Shown piece by piece: positions 24,971 to 35,327 of a stretch of 64,000 nt of DNA. The DNA is from Maledivibacter halophilus. GTDB taxonomy: Bacteria > Bacillota > Clostridia > Peptostreptococcales > Caminicellaceae. Within the stretch, counting starts at the first letter, position 1. Each line of letters begins with the position of its first letter. Below the pieces are notes generated by a model, which saw only the letters and a list, made by a program, of their open reading frames with translations, was not told the origin of the DNA and made no database searches. The stretch covers positions 181,434 to 245,433 of the forward strand of contig NZ_FUZT01000010.1 of assembly GCF_900167445.1 (NCBI RefSeq), read 5' to 3'. The position numbers and the translations under genes are program-made.

Positions 24971-26275
24971 CTAGAATTTATAGGTTACAGCCCTAATAAC
25001 AACTAATAAAACAGTCAGTGCCGTAATTAGCAGTCCATTTTTTATCATGCTTTTTAAATCCTTTGATCTAGCTAATCCCATCTGCCCTACCATATCTCCG
25101 GTAGGATATGCAAAGAACGTAATTTGCGATCCAACTAATAATACTAAGGCCCATAAATGCATAGGTATATCTAAATCATTAACAATTGGTAAAAATAAAT
25201 CGTATAAAACCTTTTCCTGGGCAACAGCCGCTCCAGATACTCCAAATACACCAACAAGTGTACTGATTATCATAAAGCCAGCCTCTCCACCAGCATCAAT
25301 TAATGGTTTTAGGTATCCCGCTAAAGCATCAAAGGCTCCTGATTCAGTAACAAATCTTAAGAAGGGATCATATAAAACAAATAGGAAAAATAACCAGTAC
25401 ATTCTAGCACTACCTCTTAACAAGACTTTTAAGGTTTCAGTGGCACTAAGTCCAGCTGACCATCCAGTAACAAATGCAACAGCAGTCATAACAACAAGTG
25501 CATAAGCAGCTCCTGCCTTTGCAATAATTCCATAAACAATTAGTGCTATCATCGCTAAAGCAAATCCAGTAGTTGCCTTTTTAATCCGTGGTGTAAGGAC
25601 GAATTCTGTTGTATCTACCATATCTTCTTTGGAATATGTTACTACATTTTCATATCTTTTTTGTGTTCTTAATGCTATAATAAAAGTAGATATCCAGATA
25701 AGGATTGAAACAGGTAAACCTACATGGAGCATATATGTTCCATAGCTAATTCCTGTTAGAGCCATGGTAGTAACTACGGGAGGCACAAAGGGTCCTAGGA
25801 ACAATCCAGTAGCTCCTGCTCCATGTAATAATACGCCCAAGGTATTTGGAGAAATCCCAAAGCTCGCAACTATGGGAATAATAATTGGGGCTAATATGGC
25901 ATTTGAACCTGCCATAGATCCTAGTAATCCCACTAAAATAACAGATGCAGCCATAGTGGCTATCATGGCTTGCTTCCTTGTTTTAACTCCTGTTTTAGTT
26001 ACTACTATGTTTACAATATTTTGAGCAACCTTGGTTTCACTTAAGACTTCACCAAGTCCTGCCCCCATTAAAATAATAAAACCAATTAGGCCTAAAAATG
26101 AGCCTAGGGCTTTTTGAAGTGCCACCCCAAAGGTAACGGGAGTCTGACCTGTCAATATTGCCCCTATAATAACACATAAAAATACCACCATAAGCATATC
26201 CTTCCCTCTAAAGGACAATATGATATACACCAGTAGAGGTAAAAATCCTATTATTGCAGGTAAATCAAATATCAT
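24971..26275 (-). CDS. Ion-transporter superfamily permease (Na+/H+ antiporter-like)
   Basis: This membrane protein has about 11-12 helices in 434 residues. Repeated reentrant-loop-like segments GSMAGSNAILAPIIIP and GVFGVSGAAVAQEKV are typical of the ion transporter superfamily that includes NhaC, dicarboxylate and small-acid carriers. It heads the operon with nitrilase, serine hydrolase, epimerase and M20 hydrolase. Import of a small peptide, N-acyl amino acid or amino acid is therefore more likely than simple Na+/H+ exchange. The start has AAGGAGG upstream. Confidence 0.75.
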   Translation of the reverse strand: MIFDLPAIIGFLPLLVYIILSFRGKDMLMVVFLCVIIGAILTGQTPVTFGVALQKALGSFLGLIGFIILMGAGLGEVLSETKVAQNIVNIVVTKTGVKTRKQAMIATMAASVILVGLLGSMAGSNAILAPIIIPIVASFGISPNTLGVLLHGAGATGLFLGPFVPPVVTTMALTGISYGTYMLHVGLPVSILIWISTFIIALRTQKRYENVVTYSKEDMVDTTEFVLTPRIKKATTGFALAMIALIVYGIIAKAGAAYALVVMTAVAFVTGWSAGLSATETLKVLLRGSARMYWLFFLFVLYDPFLRFVTESGAFDALAGYLKPLIDAGGEAGFMIISTLVGVFGVSGAAVAQEKVLYDLFLPIVNDLDIPMHLWALVLLVGSQITFFAYPTGDMVGQMGLARSKDLKSMIKNGLLITALTVLLVVIRAVTYKF

Positions 26276-26392
26276 TCACTACTACCTCCTTATTTATTTA
26301 ATCAGTAAAAAGCTTCTTTCCTCCTTTCCTTACTGTATTTAGCTTTATTATATAGCTGTGTAATTAAGAAGTTTAATCTATAAAATACCAAT

Positions 26393-27238
26393 CTAACTAT
26401 ATATACCACTATCTATTGCTATTTTTTCTTGATTTTTTAGTTTTTCTAAGGTTTTTTCTTTGTCTATTTTACCAAGTTTTACTATTAGGGCATTAAGTAT
26501 AGTCATTGCTGAAACAAAGGAAAAGGTGTTGGTGGCATTTTTGGCAAGTAGAGTTGTATTGGCCTTTATAGCAATAGGTGACGAATAGCTGTCGGTAATA
26601 GCAATAATTTTATTTCCATTATCCTTAAAAAATTTAGTAATATCAGAAGTAAACTTTGTATATTGTGAGAAACTTATTGCAATGAGCACATCATTTTTTC
26701 TTACATATGCCAGCTTATTTGAAAAATCCTGATGTCCAGGATTAATAAACTCAATATTTTCCATAAAACCCTGAAGCATAAATCCAAGATAATAAGCCAC
26801 AGTGTAAGTAGATCTACATCCTAATATATAAACTTTCCTACTCTTTGTAATAAACTCAATGGCTTTATTAAAATTTTCATATAGTTCATCTGAATAAGTG
26901 GCTTGCAATATTTTAATATTAGAATCAATTGTTTCCTGTAGAATATTCTTATCATCACTGCTTTCAATAAAGTGTTTAACCTCTCTCATTGGTACAATTT
27001 CTTTTTCAACAATCCCCTGTATCTCTTTTTGAAGGTCAGGATATCCTTTAAATCCCATATGCTGAGAAAATCTTGTAATACTAGCAGTACTTACTCCTAT
27101 TTTTTCCTTCAGTTCCTTTATTGATAGGAAGGGAATAATTGAATAATTATCCTTGACAAAATCTGCTATTAATTTAAATGTCTTGGATAAGTTGCTGTAT
27201 TGTTTATCTATTTGGCTAAAAATACTTTTTGATCCCAT
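26393..27238 (-). CDS. MurR/RpiR-family regulator of the dipeptide operon
   Basis: An N-terminal RpiR helix-turn-helix (IKELKEKIGVSTASITRFSQ, about residues 40-60) is followed by a SIS domain (VYILGCRSTYTVAYYLG, DVLIAISFSQYTK). RpiR relatives in Gram-positive bacteria often sense cell-wall sugars. It lies directly upstream of the permease on the same strand with a gap of about 120 bp and probably controls it. With the epimerase, this context supports use of cell-wall-derived peptides. Confidence 0.88.
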   Translation of the reverse strand: MGSKSIFSQIDKQYSNLSKTFKLIADFVKDNYSIIPFLSIKELKEKIGVSTASITRFSQHMGFKGYPDLQKEIQGIVEKEIVPMREVKHFIESSDDKNILQETIDSNIKILQATYSDELYENFNKAIEFITKSRKVYILGCRSTYTVAYYLGFMLQGFMENIEFINPGHQDFSNKLAYVRKNDVLIAISFSQYTKFTSDITKFFKDNGNKIIAITDSYSSPIAIKANTTLLAKNATNTFSFVSAMTILNALIVKLGKIDKEKTLEKLKNQEKIAIDSGIYS

Positions 27239-27368
27239 AATTCACCCCTAAGTGTAATTTTTTTTACAGTTCATTCTATATATTTAATATATTTTTCTTT
27301 AATTTAAATTTTCTGAATTTTTCTGTCATAAATATTATATCATCCTCGATTCATGTTGTAAATATATT

Positions 27369-27412
27369 TTGTAATATTTTTTTCATTTTTTGATTAAAAT
27401 AAAAATATTATT
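27369..27412. repeat. A+T-only inverted repeat
   Basis: GTAATATTTTT and its near-inverse AAAAATATTATTAC flank a T-rich centre. It sits in the gap between the GGDEF-EAL gene stop and the RpiR start. Function unclear. Confidence 0.3.
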
Positions 27413-27436
27413 ACATAATTTTGTAAAAACACCTCC

Positions 27437-29524
27437 TTAGTTTAATATTTTCACAAATTCCTCAGCAGGTAAAGGCTTATTAAAAAAATATCCCTGTCCC
27501 AAATCACAATTTATTGTTTTTAAATAGTTATATTGTTCTTCAGTTTCTATTCCTTCTGCAACAACCTGCAATCCTATGTTATGGGCTAATCTAATTAAAC
27601 ATTTAGTAATGGCCTGATCTTTACATTCTATTGTTACATTGTCAATAAATGATTTATCCAATTTTAAAAAGTCAATAGGCAACTTTTTCAAGTAATTTAA
27701 TGAAGAATATCCTGTTCCAAAATCATCTAATGCAATTCTTATACCCATCTTTTTTAGTTCATTAAGTACATCAATGGTATAATCCAGATCTTCCAGTATA
27801 GTATTTTCAGTAATTTCAATAACTAAGTATTTCTTCTCTAATCCTATTTCTTCTAAAATCCCTTTTATATTTTTAACAAGTTTCTTTTGTCTAAATTCTA
27901 TAGCAGACATATTTACTGATATCTTATTGGGATTATATCCTTTATCTATCCAATTTTTATATTGAGTACAGGCAGTTTCCAGGGTCCATTTTCCAATGTC
28001 TTTAATAATTCCTGTTTTTTCAGCTGTGGGAATGAAATTATTTGGTGGTATTCTGCCTTTTTGGGGATGATTCCATCTAATTAATGCCTCTGAACCAATT
28101 ATTTTATCCTCTTTCAAATCAATTATTGGTTGGTAATAAAGAATGAATTCATTATTCTCTACCCCATGCTTTAAACTTTTTTTCATATCAATAAATTCTA
28201 TTTTCTGCATATACATTTCTTCTTTGAAAATTTTATAACCTTTTTTTCCTGCTTCTTTTGCAGAATACATTGCAGTATCAGCATTTCTTAGTATTGTTTG
28301 AAAGTCCTGTCCATGGTCGGGATAAATAGCTATTCCAATACTTGTTGAAATATAAAACTCCTGATCATTGAGTATCCATGGTTTTTCCAAAGAATTTATA
28401 ATCCTATTTGACAATTTATACAGTTGATTTAAATCTTTAATATCTGTTACAATCAAGGCAAACTCATCGCCACCAAGACGAGCCAATGTATAATCTTCTT
28501 TTTTATATTTTATAAGTTCATTTGTAATTTTTTTCAATAACATATCTCCATATGTATGTCCAAGTGTATCATTTACATTCTTAAAATCATCTAAATCGAA
28601 GTATAATAATGCACATTTTTTATTAGTTCTTTTAGCCCAATATATTTTTGAAGTTAATTCTTTTTCAAACATAGCTCGATTAGGCAATCCTGTTATTAAA
28701 TCATAGTAGGCTAGACTTAAGACCCTCTCTTCATTTCTTTTTTGCTCAGTAATATCCGTATATGAACCTGCTATTCTGATTGGTTTATTATTTTCATCCC
28801 ATATAGCTTGTCCTTTGCTCAGTATCCATTTATATTTACCGCTTTCTGTCCTCAATCTGTAAATACTTATATAATTATTTATATTTCTGCTTAAATAGTC
28901 GCTAAAAACCTTTACTGCATCATTTCTATCATCGGGATGCAAAAGACTTTTCCACGTGCTAATAGTATATTCCCTTTCAATATCTTCATATCCTAATATC
29001 TTTTTTCCCCTGGGCGAAAGATACATTTTATTATTTTTCACATCCCAATCCCAAATGCCATCATTTGCTCCCTCAACAGCTAATTGGTATCTTATTTCGC
29101 TCTTTTCTAAAGCTTCTTCGTTTAGCTTAATTTCTTCAAATCTATTTTCTAAATCCTCTTCTGCAGTAATTAATTCTTCATAGGCTAAATTAAGCTCTTC
29201 ATAGCTCCTATATAATTTATTTGAAACTAATTCAATCTTTGCTAGAGAATTTTTAACAACAAAAAATAAAAGAACTCCTGTTATTAAAATATATATAAAG
29301 CCTTTATAGGTTTGTATTATTTGAACTTGTTTTATATCATTAACTAAGGCTTGTAAAATTTTATCAGACAATAATATCCACAAACACCCTATTAATGTAT
29401 ATAATATACAAATTTTAAGAGCTGTTTTAATTGAATTTACAGAAATGTATTTAAATCCTAATAAATTGAATATATCTGATTCATTATCTTTATTTACTTT
29501 TAGTTTCTTTCTTAAATTAAACAT
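27437..29524 (-). CDS. Membrane PAS-GGDEF-EAL protein (cyclic-di-GMP turnover)
   Basis: Two transmembrane helices (about residues 34-54 and 74-92) flank a short external loop. Next come a coiled coil (95-145), a PAS domain (145-265, GIWDWDVKNNKMYLSP), a GGDEF domain (270-430, LARLGGDEFALIV) and an EAL domain (445-695, EALIRWNHP, DDFGTGYSSL). Both catalytic signatures look intact, so it could make and degrade c-di-GMP. The PAS domain probably senses a small ligand or redox state. It is a single gene with its own ribosome site and is not obviously linked to the adjacent operons. Confidence 0.93.
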   Translation of the reverse strand: MFNLRKKLKVNKDNESDIFNLLGFKYISVNSIKTALKICILYTLIGCLWILLSDKILQALVNDIKQVQIIQTYKGFIYILITGVLLFFVVKNSLAKIELVSNKLYRSYEELNLAYEELITAEEDLENRFEEIKLNEEALEKSEIRYQLAVEGANDGIWDWDVKNNKMYLSPRGKKILGYEDIEREYTISTWKSLLHPDDRNDAVKVFSDYLSRNINNYISIYRLRTESGKYKWILSKGQAIWDENNKPIRIAGSYTDITEQKRNEERVLSLAYYDLITGLPNRAMFEKELTSKIYWAKRTNKKCALLYFDLDDFKNVNDTLGHTYGDMLLKKITNELIKYKKEDYTLARLGGDEFALIVTDIKDLNQLYKLSNRIINSLEKPWILNDQEFYISTSIGIAIYPDHGQDFQTILRNADTAMYSAKEAGKKGYKIFKEEMYMQKIEFIDMKKSLKHGVENNEFILYYQPIIDLKEDKIIGSEALIRWNHPQKGRIPPNNFIPTAEKTGIIKDIGKWTLETACTQYKNWIDKGYNPNKISVNMSAIEFRQKKLVKNIKGILEEIGLEKKYLVIEITENTILEDLDYTIDVLNELKKMGIRIALDDFGTGYSSLNYLKKLPIDFLKLDKSFIDNVTIECKDQAITKCLIRLAHNIGLQVVAEGIETEEQYNYLKTINCDLGQGYFFNKPLPAEEFVKILN

Positions 29525-29968
29525 AATAGATACCCCCTAGAAGAATGTGACCAAATAAAATGATTGTAGGTTTGTAGAAACTTGTCTCTATTTGTAAACA
29601 TTATATTCTATCCCATTAGAATTTATCAAGAAAATATATCCAATAAACTATTTTATAAATAAAGAAAACTTGAAATTTTATCCATATTTTTCTTTAATTT
29701 GAAATTTATGTTTTGTTATTTTTTATTTAATACCCTACATAGAAGGTCTAAAACATTACTGAAAGAATATAAAAAATCCCAGGTTTTAATTACTACCCGG
29801 GATTTTTTAATCAAAAAATATATATTATTTGGTTGTGAAAAAAATCAGATTATAATGTTTTTAAAGAGAGATTTTTACAGTTTTTATAAAGGAGAATCAA
29901 AACCTTTGGCAAAATGTAACTTCTGATTATTTTTCATCAACCTACTGAAACACGTAATATTGTTCTAG
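29525..29968. other. Intergenic region between the GGDEF-EAL gene and the transhydrogenase operon
   Basis: Highly A+T-rich. The only clear structure is the hairpin at 29771-29808. A 75-codon plus-strand frame at 29699-29926 looks like chance: no ribosome site and low-complexity composition. Confidence 0.6.
29771..29808 (-). terminator. Terminator of the transhydrogenase operon
   Basis: AAAAAATCCC pairs with GGGATTTTTT. Read on the minus strand it gives a stem plus T-run about 160 bp after the stop codon of the last gene. It could also act in the other direction. Confidence 0.65.
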
Positions 29969-32900
29969 TTAAATCAATTCTTCTTTTTTAAGTTTTTCTA
30001 TAAAATCATTATTCAAATGACTTGTATTGATTTTTTTATCAAACAGCTTACCATCCTCAACAATTTGAAGTCTAGCTTTTTTGTCTGGGAAATTAAATCC
30101 ATCTTCATCTCCATAAAGTATAGGACTTCTTTGAGATGGCCAGAAAATATATTGTTCCATTTCCTTGTTAACCTTAAAGTACTCTGGTATATTTACTGAT
30201 ATTTCCTTCAGTATATCCTCTGGACTATTATATTCCATATCACTACTTAATACTTCTGCAAGCTTTAATACTGTTTCCCAGTTTTCTGTCTTTGTAAGAG
30301 GAGGTATAGCTTGATTTATTCTTTGAATTCTTCTTTCACTGTTTGTATAGGTTCCTCTAGATTCTGCAAATCCGACTGCTGGTAAAACAACATCTGCTTT
30401 TTTAGCGGTTTCACTTAAATTAATATCTGCAACCATCAAGAACTCTAGATTTGTTAAATCTACATTGGATATATCCTCTCCAAATACAAGTAATCCCTTA
30501 ATATTCTTTTCTTTTATACCTGCTATAACTTCCTGTGAATCCTTTGAGATACCCATATCCACAAGGCCTTGACTGTTATTATTAGCTTTGAGCTGTATAA
30601 TACCATTACGAGCTTTTCCTATATGTCCAGATATAACTGCCATATTTGCAATCATCTTTGCTCCATCGGCTGTAATACCATTTTGATCAAATACAAGCAT
30701 AGCTTTTTTAGAACTTCCATAGATATTAGCTATCTCCTTAGCTTCTTCACTTACCTTAACTCCTTCAAGGCTTGCTTTTAATTCTTCAAAACCTACTGCT
30801 CTCTTATCAGATGGCATAAATCCATTATCAATTAGGGCCTTTGTTATTTCCTTTAAGAATGATACATTATTTTCAGGAACTACTTTTTTATATGCCCACT
30901 CATCTATTCTTGTCTCCCTTGGATTAATGGTAATAAGCTTGGCTCCATTTTCTACAGCTTTTTTAATCTTAAGTCCAACAACAGTATGATCATTCATTAT
31001 ATCAGACCCAATAAGAATTATTGTTTCTGTAGAAAGGATTTCTCCAAAGGTATTTGTTGAAGCATCGTATCCAAGTACATCCTTTATTCCATTTTGTAAA
31101 CTGTTAAAGGAAACTACATTATCAGTATTTAATACTTCCTTTGCAAACTTGGATATCAAATAAATTTCTTCATTTGTATATTTATCTGAAACAGCCACAG
31201 CCAAGGAATCATTGCCATAAATAGATTGTAAGCTTTTAGCTTTCTTTCCAGCATGAAGGGCTGCTTCTTCCCATGAAACTCCCTCAAGTTTATCTCCTTT
31301 GCGAACTAAAGGCTTTATAATTCTTGTGTTTTCTGAAGCAATATCAAATCCAAATCTACCCCTTACGCATAGTAATCCATCATCAACCTTGCTTTCTCTA
31401 TTTGGAAGGGCTCTCACAAGCATATCGCCCTTTGTATTTAAATTAATATTACATCCAACACTACAGTGGGAACAAATTGTAGGAGTTTCCTTTGCCTTAA
31501 CAGGAACAGATTTATCTATAGATAATTTTTCTCCAAGAGCTCCCGTTGGACACACGCTAATACATTGTCCACATGATATACAATCTGTATTTCTCAAAGG
31601 CTTATCCAAGGCCGGTTTAACGATTGTATCAAACCCTCTATCTACTAAGCCAAGGGCTGAAATACCCATTACTTCATCACATACCCTTACGCATAAACCA
31701 CAGAGAATACATTTATCTGCATTTCTTTGAATAAATGGATGATCATCATCTGTTTGACGTTTATGAACTTCACCACTGATTCTTTCAGGTTTTACATCAT
31801 ATTCATTTGAATACTCAATTAATTTACATTCAAAGAAATCATGACATCCACATTCAAGACATCGCATAGCTTCTTGCTTAGCATCTTCTTCACTATATCC
31901 GAATACTACTTCTTCAAAATTAGTTTTTCTTGCCTCAGGAGAAAGATGTGGCATTTTAGGTCTACTTTTCTTTTCTACATAATCAAAATCTTCTTCTGTT
32001 AAATCATGTCTTTCTACATAATAAGGTTTTTTATAGGGAATATCTTCTCCCTCAAGATACCTACAAATAACTCCAGCCGCTCTTTTAGATTCTCCTATAG
32101 CTTCTATAGCAATACTTGCTCCCTTATTAGTTGCATCTCCACCAGCAAAAACTCCATCTAAATTTGTTTTAAAACTATTTTCATCGGCAGAAATTGTTCC
32201 TCTTTTTGTAAGCTCTAATTCTTCAAATCCTGCTGGATTAACTTTTTGTCCTATCGCAGAAATAATAGAGTCCACTTCCATTATTTCTTCTTCTCCTTCA
32301 ATAGGTACAGGTCTTCTTCTTCCGCTTTCATCAGGTTCTCCCTGCTTCATTTTTTGCAGTCTAATTTTACTAGCTTTTCCATTCTCATCTATTACCTCTA
32401 TAGGGCTAACTAAAAACTTAAATATTACCCCTTCTTCTTTTGCTTCAATTATTTCTACCTCATCGGCAGGCATTTCTGCCTCTGTTCTACGATATAATAG
32501 ATAAACTTCTTTAGCTCCAAGTCTTACAGCAGTTCTACATGCATCCATAGCTGTATTTCCTCCACCAACTACGGCTACTTTATCCCCGATTTTAATAGAC
32601 TGTCCTAAGGAAACCTTATTTAAGAAGTCAATTCCGCCTATAACCCCTTCTAAATCTTCACCTGGACATCTTAGCTTTCCACTTACCCAAGCTCCTATAC
32701 TTACATAAACTGCATCAAAGGTTTTTCTTATATGATTAAAGTCTATGTCCTTGCCAACTCTTATATTATTAACCATTTCTACGCCCATTTTTTCAATTAT
32801 ACCTATTTCCTTATCAAGAACTTCCTTTGGAAGACGGTATTGTGGGATACCATATCTAAGCATTCCTCCCATTTTAGGCATAGCTTCAAATATTACTACT

Positions 32901-33553
32901 TCATGGCCTTCCTTGGCAAGATAATATGCTGAAGTAAGTCCTCCAGGACCGCCACCTATAACTGCCACTCTTTTTCCAGTATCCGGCTTAATTTCCGGAA
33001 TAAAAGCATCTTCATTTTTTAAATCTATATCTGCTACAAAGCTTTTAAGCCATGCTATAGATATAGGCTCATCGGCAAGTTGTCTTCTACATGCATCTTC
33101 ACATGGATGGGGACATACTCTTCCTATACTTGCAGGTAGAGGTAATTCTTCTTTTATAAGCTCAAGAGCCTGATCATATTCTCCATTTGCAATAAGTCCT
33201 ACATATCCCTGACAATCTGTATTGGCTGGACATGCTAGTACACATGGTGGTCGACAATCTCCAACATGGTCTGAAAGTAAAAGTTCCAGGGCAGTTTTTC
33301 TTGACTCTCTTATCCTTTGAGAATTTGTTTTAATAACCATTCCATCTCTTATTTCCGTAGCACATGCCCTTAGAAGCTTTGGTACTCCTTCTACTTCTAC
33401 AACACAAAGTCCACATGACCCATAAATTTCTATTCTTTCATCATAGCAAAGAGTAGGTATTTCTATATTATTTTCCCTTGCCACTTGAAGTATAGTCTGA
33501 CCTTTATATCCTGTAACTTCTTTTCCATTTATATTCAATCTTATTTCTGGCAT
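29969..33553 (-). CDS. Large subunit of Stn-type electron-bifurcating transhydrogenase (2Fe2S / GltD / NuoG-like fusion)
   Basis: A 1194-residue fusion. A [2Fe-2S] domain (Cys36, 47, 50, 64) is followed by a His/Cys cluster site (HVGDCRPPC) and a GltD/NfnB-like flavoprotein. That part has Fe-S ligands at Cys147-155, FAD site VIGGGPGG at 199-206 and a nucleotide site VVGGGNTA at 328-335. Two [4Fe-4S] motifs (CILCGLC, CISCGQC) precede a molybdopterin-oxidoreductase-like domain (ICSHCSVGC, about 720-1190). The Cys/Sec-His catalytic segment of formate dehydrogenases is absent, so that domain is probably structural. With the NuoF- and NuoE-like genes it resembles StnABC, which couples NADPH, NAD and ferredoxin. 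Assignment to Stn rests on architecture. Confidence 0.85.
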   Translation of the reverse strand: MPEIRLNINGKEVTGYKGQTILQVARENNIEIPTLCYDERIEIYGSCGLCVVEVEGVPKLLRACATEIRDGMVIKTNSQRIRESRKTALELLLSDHVGDCRPPCVLACPANTDCQGYVGLIANGEYDQALELIKEELPLPASIGRVCPHPCEDACRRQLADEPISIAWLKSFVADIDLKNEDAFIPEIKPDTGKRVAVIGGGPGGLTSAYYLAKEGHEVVIFEAMPKMGGMLRYGIPQYRLPKEVLDKEIGIIEKMGVEMVNNIRVGKDIDFNHIRKTFDAVYVSIGAWVSGKLRCPGEDLEGVIGGIDFLNKVSLGQSIKIGDKVAVVGGGNTAMDACRTAVRLGAKEVYLLYRRTEAEMPADEVEIIEAKEEGVIFKFLVSPIEVIDENGKASKIRLQKMKQGEPDESGRRRPVPIEGEEEIMEVDSIISAIGQKVNPAGFEELELTKRGTISADENSFKTNLDGVFAGGDATNKGASIAIEAIGESKRAAGVICRYLEGEDIPYKKPYYVERHDLTEEDFDYVEKKSRPKMPHLSPEARKTNFEEVVFGYSEEDAKQEAMRCLECGCHDFFECKLIEYSNEYDVKPERISGEVHKRQTDDDHPFIQRNADKCILCGLCVRVCDEVMGISALGLVDRGFDTIVKPALDKPLRNTDCISCGQCISVCPTGALGEKLSIDKSVPVKAKETPTICSHCSVGCNINLNTKGDMLVRALPNRESKVDDGLLCVRGRFGFDIASENTRIIKPLVRKGDKLEGVSWEEAALHAGKKAKSLQSIYGNDSLAVAVSDKYTNEEIYLISKFAKEVLNTDNVVSFNSLQNGIKDVLGYDASTNTFGEILSTETIILIGSDIMNDHTVVGLKIKKAVENGAKLITINPRETRIDEWAYKKVVPENNVSFLKEITKALIDNGFMPSDKRAVGFEELKASLEGVKVSEEAKEIANIYGSSKKAMLVFDQNGITADGAKMIANMAVISGHIGKARNGIIQLKANNNSQGLVDMGISKDSQEVIAGIKEKNIKGLLVFGEDISNVDLTNLEFLMVADINLSETAKKADVVLPAVGFAESRGTYTNSERRIQRINQAIPPLTKTENWETVLKLAEVLSSDMEYNSPEDILKEISVNIPEYFKVNKEMEQYIFWPSQRSPILYGDEDGFNFPDKKARLQIVEDGKLFDKKINTSHLNNDFIEKLKKEELI

Positions 33554-33569
33554 ATTTTTTCACCCCTAT

Positions 33570-35324
33570 CTAGTTAACTTCTATTGCTTCAAATTTACAT
33601 GCTTTTTTACATGCACCACATTTAATGCATTTTTCAGTATCTATAACATGAGGCTCCTTCACATTACCAGTTATTGCTCCCACTGGACATTTTCTAGAGC
33701 AAAGAGTACATCCCACACATTTATCCTTGTTAATACTGTATGTTAATAGATTTTGACATTGTTTAGCTGGACATTTTTTATCATATATATGCTTTTCATA
33801 TTCTTCTCTAAAATAACGAATTGTACTAAGAACCGGATTTGGAGCTGTTTGTCCAAGTCCGCAAAGAGATCCTTCTTTTATTTTAGTACCTAATTCTTCA
33901 AGAAGTTCTATATCTCCGTCTTTTCCTTCCCCTTCACAAATTCTTGTAAGGATTTCAAGCATTCTCTTTGTACCAAGTCTACAATATATACATTTACCGC
34001 AGGATTCTTTACGAGTAAAATCAAGGAAGAAACGAGCCATATCTACCATACAAGTTGTTTCATCCATTACAACCATACCACCGGAACCCATTATAGCACC
34101 AGTTTTACTTATTGAATCATAGTCAACAGGAGTATCTAAAAGCTCTGAAGGAATACATCCTCCCGATGGACCACCCATTTGAACTGCCTTAAATTCTTTA
34201 TCGTCTTTAATACCTCCGCCAATATCAAAGATGATTTCTTTAATTGGCATTCCCATAGGAACCTCAACTAAACCGCCTTTTTTAATTTTACCTGTAAGGG
34301 CAAAAACCTTAGTTCCTTTACTCTTTTCTGTTCCCATTGCAGCAAAGGCATCTCCTCCATTTGCAAGTATCCATGGTACATTGGCAAAGGTCTCAACATT
34401 ATTTATATTGGTAGGTTTTCCCCAATATCCTTTTTGTGCTGGAAATGGAGGCTTAAGTCTTGGCATACCTCTTTCTCCTTCTAAAGATGCAATAAGGGCT
34501 GTTTCTTCACCACATACAAAGGCTCCTGCACCAGCTTTTATTCTCATATCAAAATTGAAGTTTTCATCGCCAAATATTCCTTTTCCTAAAAAGCCTCTTT
34601 CTCTTGCCTGCTCAATTGCAATTTTAAGTCGAACAATAGCTAAAGGGTATTCTGCTCTAACGTAAACAACTCCTTCTTTAGCTCCCATTGCATATCCACC
34701 AATAATCATACCTTCAATTAAACTGTGGGGATCTCCTTCTAAGATACTTCTATCCATAAATGCCCCTGGATCTCCCTCATCTGCATTACAGACAATATAC
34801 TTTTCATCTCCCGGAGATTGTCTTGCTGCATTCCATTTAAACCATGTAGGGAAGCCTGCTCCTCCTCTACCTCTTAAGCCTGCTGTCTTAATTTCTTCTA
34901 TTACTCCATTTGGTCCCAATTCTTTAATTGCTCTTTTAGCAGCTTCATATCCGCCTTTTTCTATATATTCTTCAATATGCTCAGGATTAATAATTCCACA
35001 ATTTCTAAGGGTTATTCTCTTTTGCTTGCCTATTGCTTTTTCATCTATTTCCTTTATTGTATATTCACTGGCCTTTTCTTTTCCTACAACATGCTTTGTA
35101 ATTATTTCATCTATCATTTCCGGCTTTACCTGTACATATGTTGTCTTCTCTCCATTATCGTCTATAATATCCACTATAGGTTCTAAATGGCACATCCCTA
35201 TACATCCAGTTAAAGTAAGCTCTACATGAAGATCTTTACTTTTTATCTGCTTTTCAAATTCTGAATGCACTTTATTTGCTCCTGCTGCTATTCCACAGCT
35301 TCCTTGTCCAATAACTATCTTCAT
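33570..35324 (-). CDS. NuoF/HydB-like flavoprotein subunit
   Basis: This is the NADH-handling subunit of the bifurcating complex. An N-terminal thioredoxin-like [2Fe-2S] domain (Cys10, Cys41, Cys45) leads into the FMN/NAD domain (GLRGRGGAGFPTWFKW, GAGAFVCGEETAL). The [4Fe-4S] motif ESCGKCIYCRLGT follows, then two C-terminal ferredoxin clusters (CVGCTLCSRKC and CIKCGACKKAC). The 584-residue length and extra ferredoxin domain match HydB of bifurcating hydrogenases and not the shorter respiratory NuoF. It lies between the NuoE-like and large-subunit genes with gaps of 3 and 16 bp. FMN at this site is the presumed bifurcation or NADH site. Confidence 0.92.
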   Translation of the reverse strand: MKIVIGQGSCGIAAGANKVHSEFEKQIKSKDLHVELTLTGCIGMCHLEPIVDIIDDNGEKTTYVQVKPEMIDEIITKHVVGKEKASEYTIKEIDEKAIGKQKRITLRNCGIINPEHIEEYIEKGGYEAAKRAIKELGPNGVIEEIKTAGLRGRGGAGFPTWFKWNAARQSPGDEKYIVCNADEGDPGAFMDRSILEGDPHSLIEGMIIGGYAMGAKEGVVYVRAEYPLAIVRLKIAIEQARERGFLGKGIFGDENFNFDMRIKAGAGAFVCGEETALIASLEGERGMPRLKPPFPAQKGYWGKPTNINNVETFANVPWILANGGDAFAAMGTEKSKGTKVFALTGKIKKGGLVEVPMGMPIKEIIFDIGGGIKDDKEFKAVQMGGPSGGCIPSELLDTPVDYDSISKTGAIMGSGGMVVMDETTCMVDMARFFLDFTRKESCGKCIYCRLGTKRMLEILTRICEGEGKDGDIELLEELGTKIKEGSLCGLGQTAPNPVLSTIRYFREEYEKHIYDKKCPAKQCQNLLTYSINKDKCVGCTLCSRKCPVGAITGNVKEPHVIDTEKCIKCGACKKACKFEAIEVN

Positions 35325-35327
35325 GCT

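Noticed and set aside
29699..29926. 75-codon plus-strand open frame
   Set aside because: No ribosome site, odd composition, no recognisable motif, and it crosses a terminator hairpin.
29969..33553. Formate dehydrogenase or [FeFe] hydrogenase catalytic subunit
   Set aside because: It has no Cys/Sec-His active-site segment and no H-cluster motifs. The GltD domain and partner genes point to a transhydrogenase.
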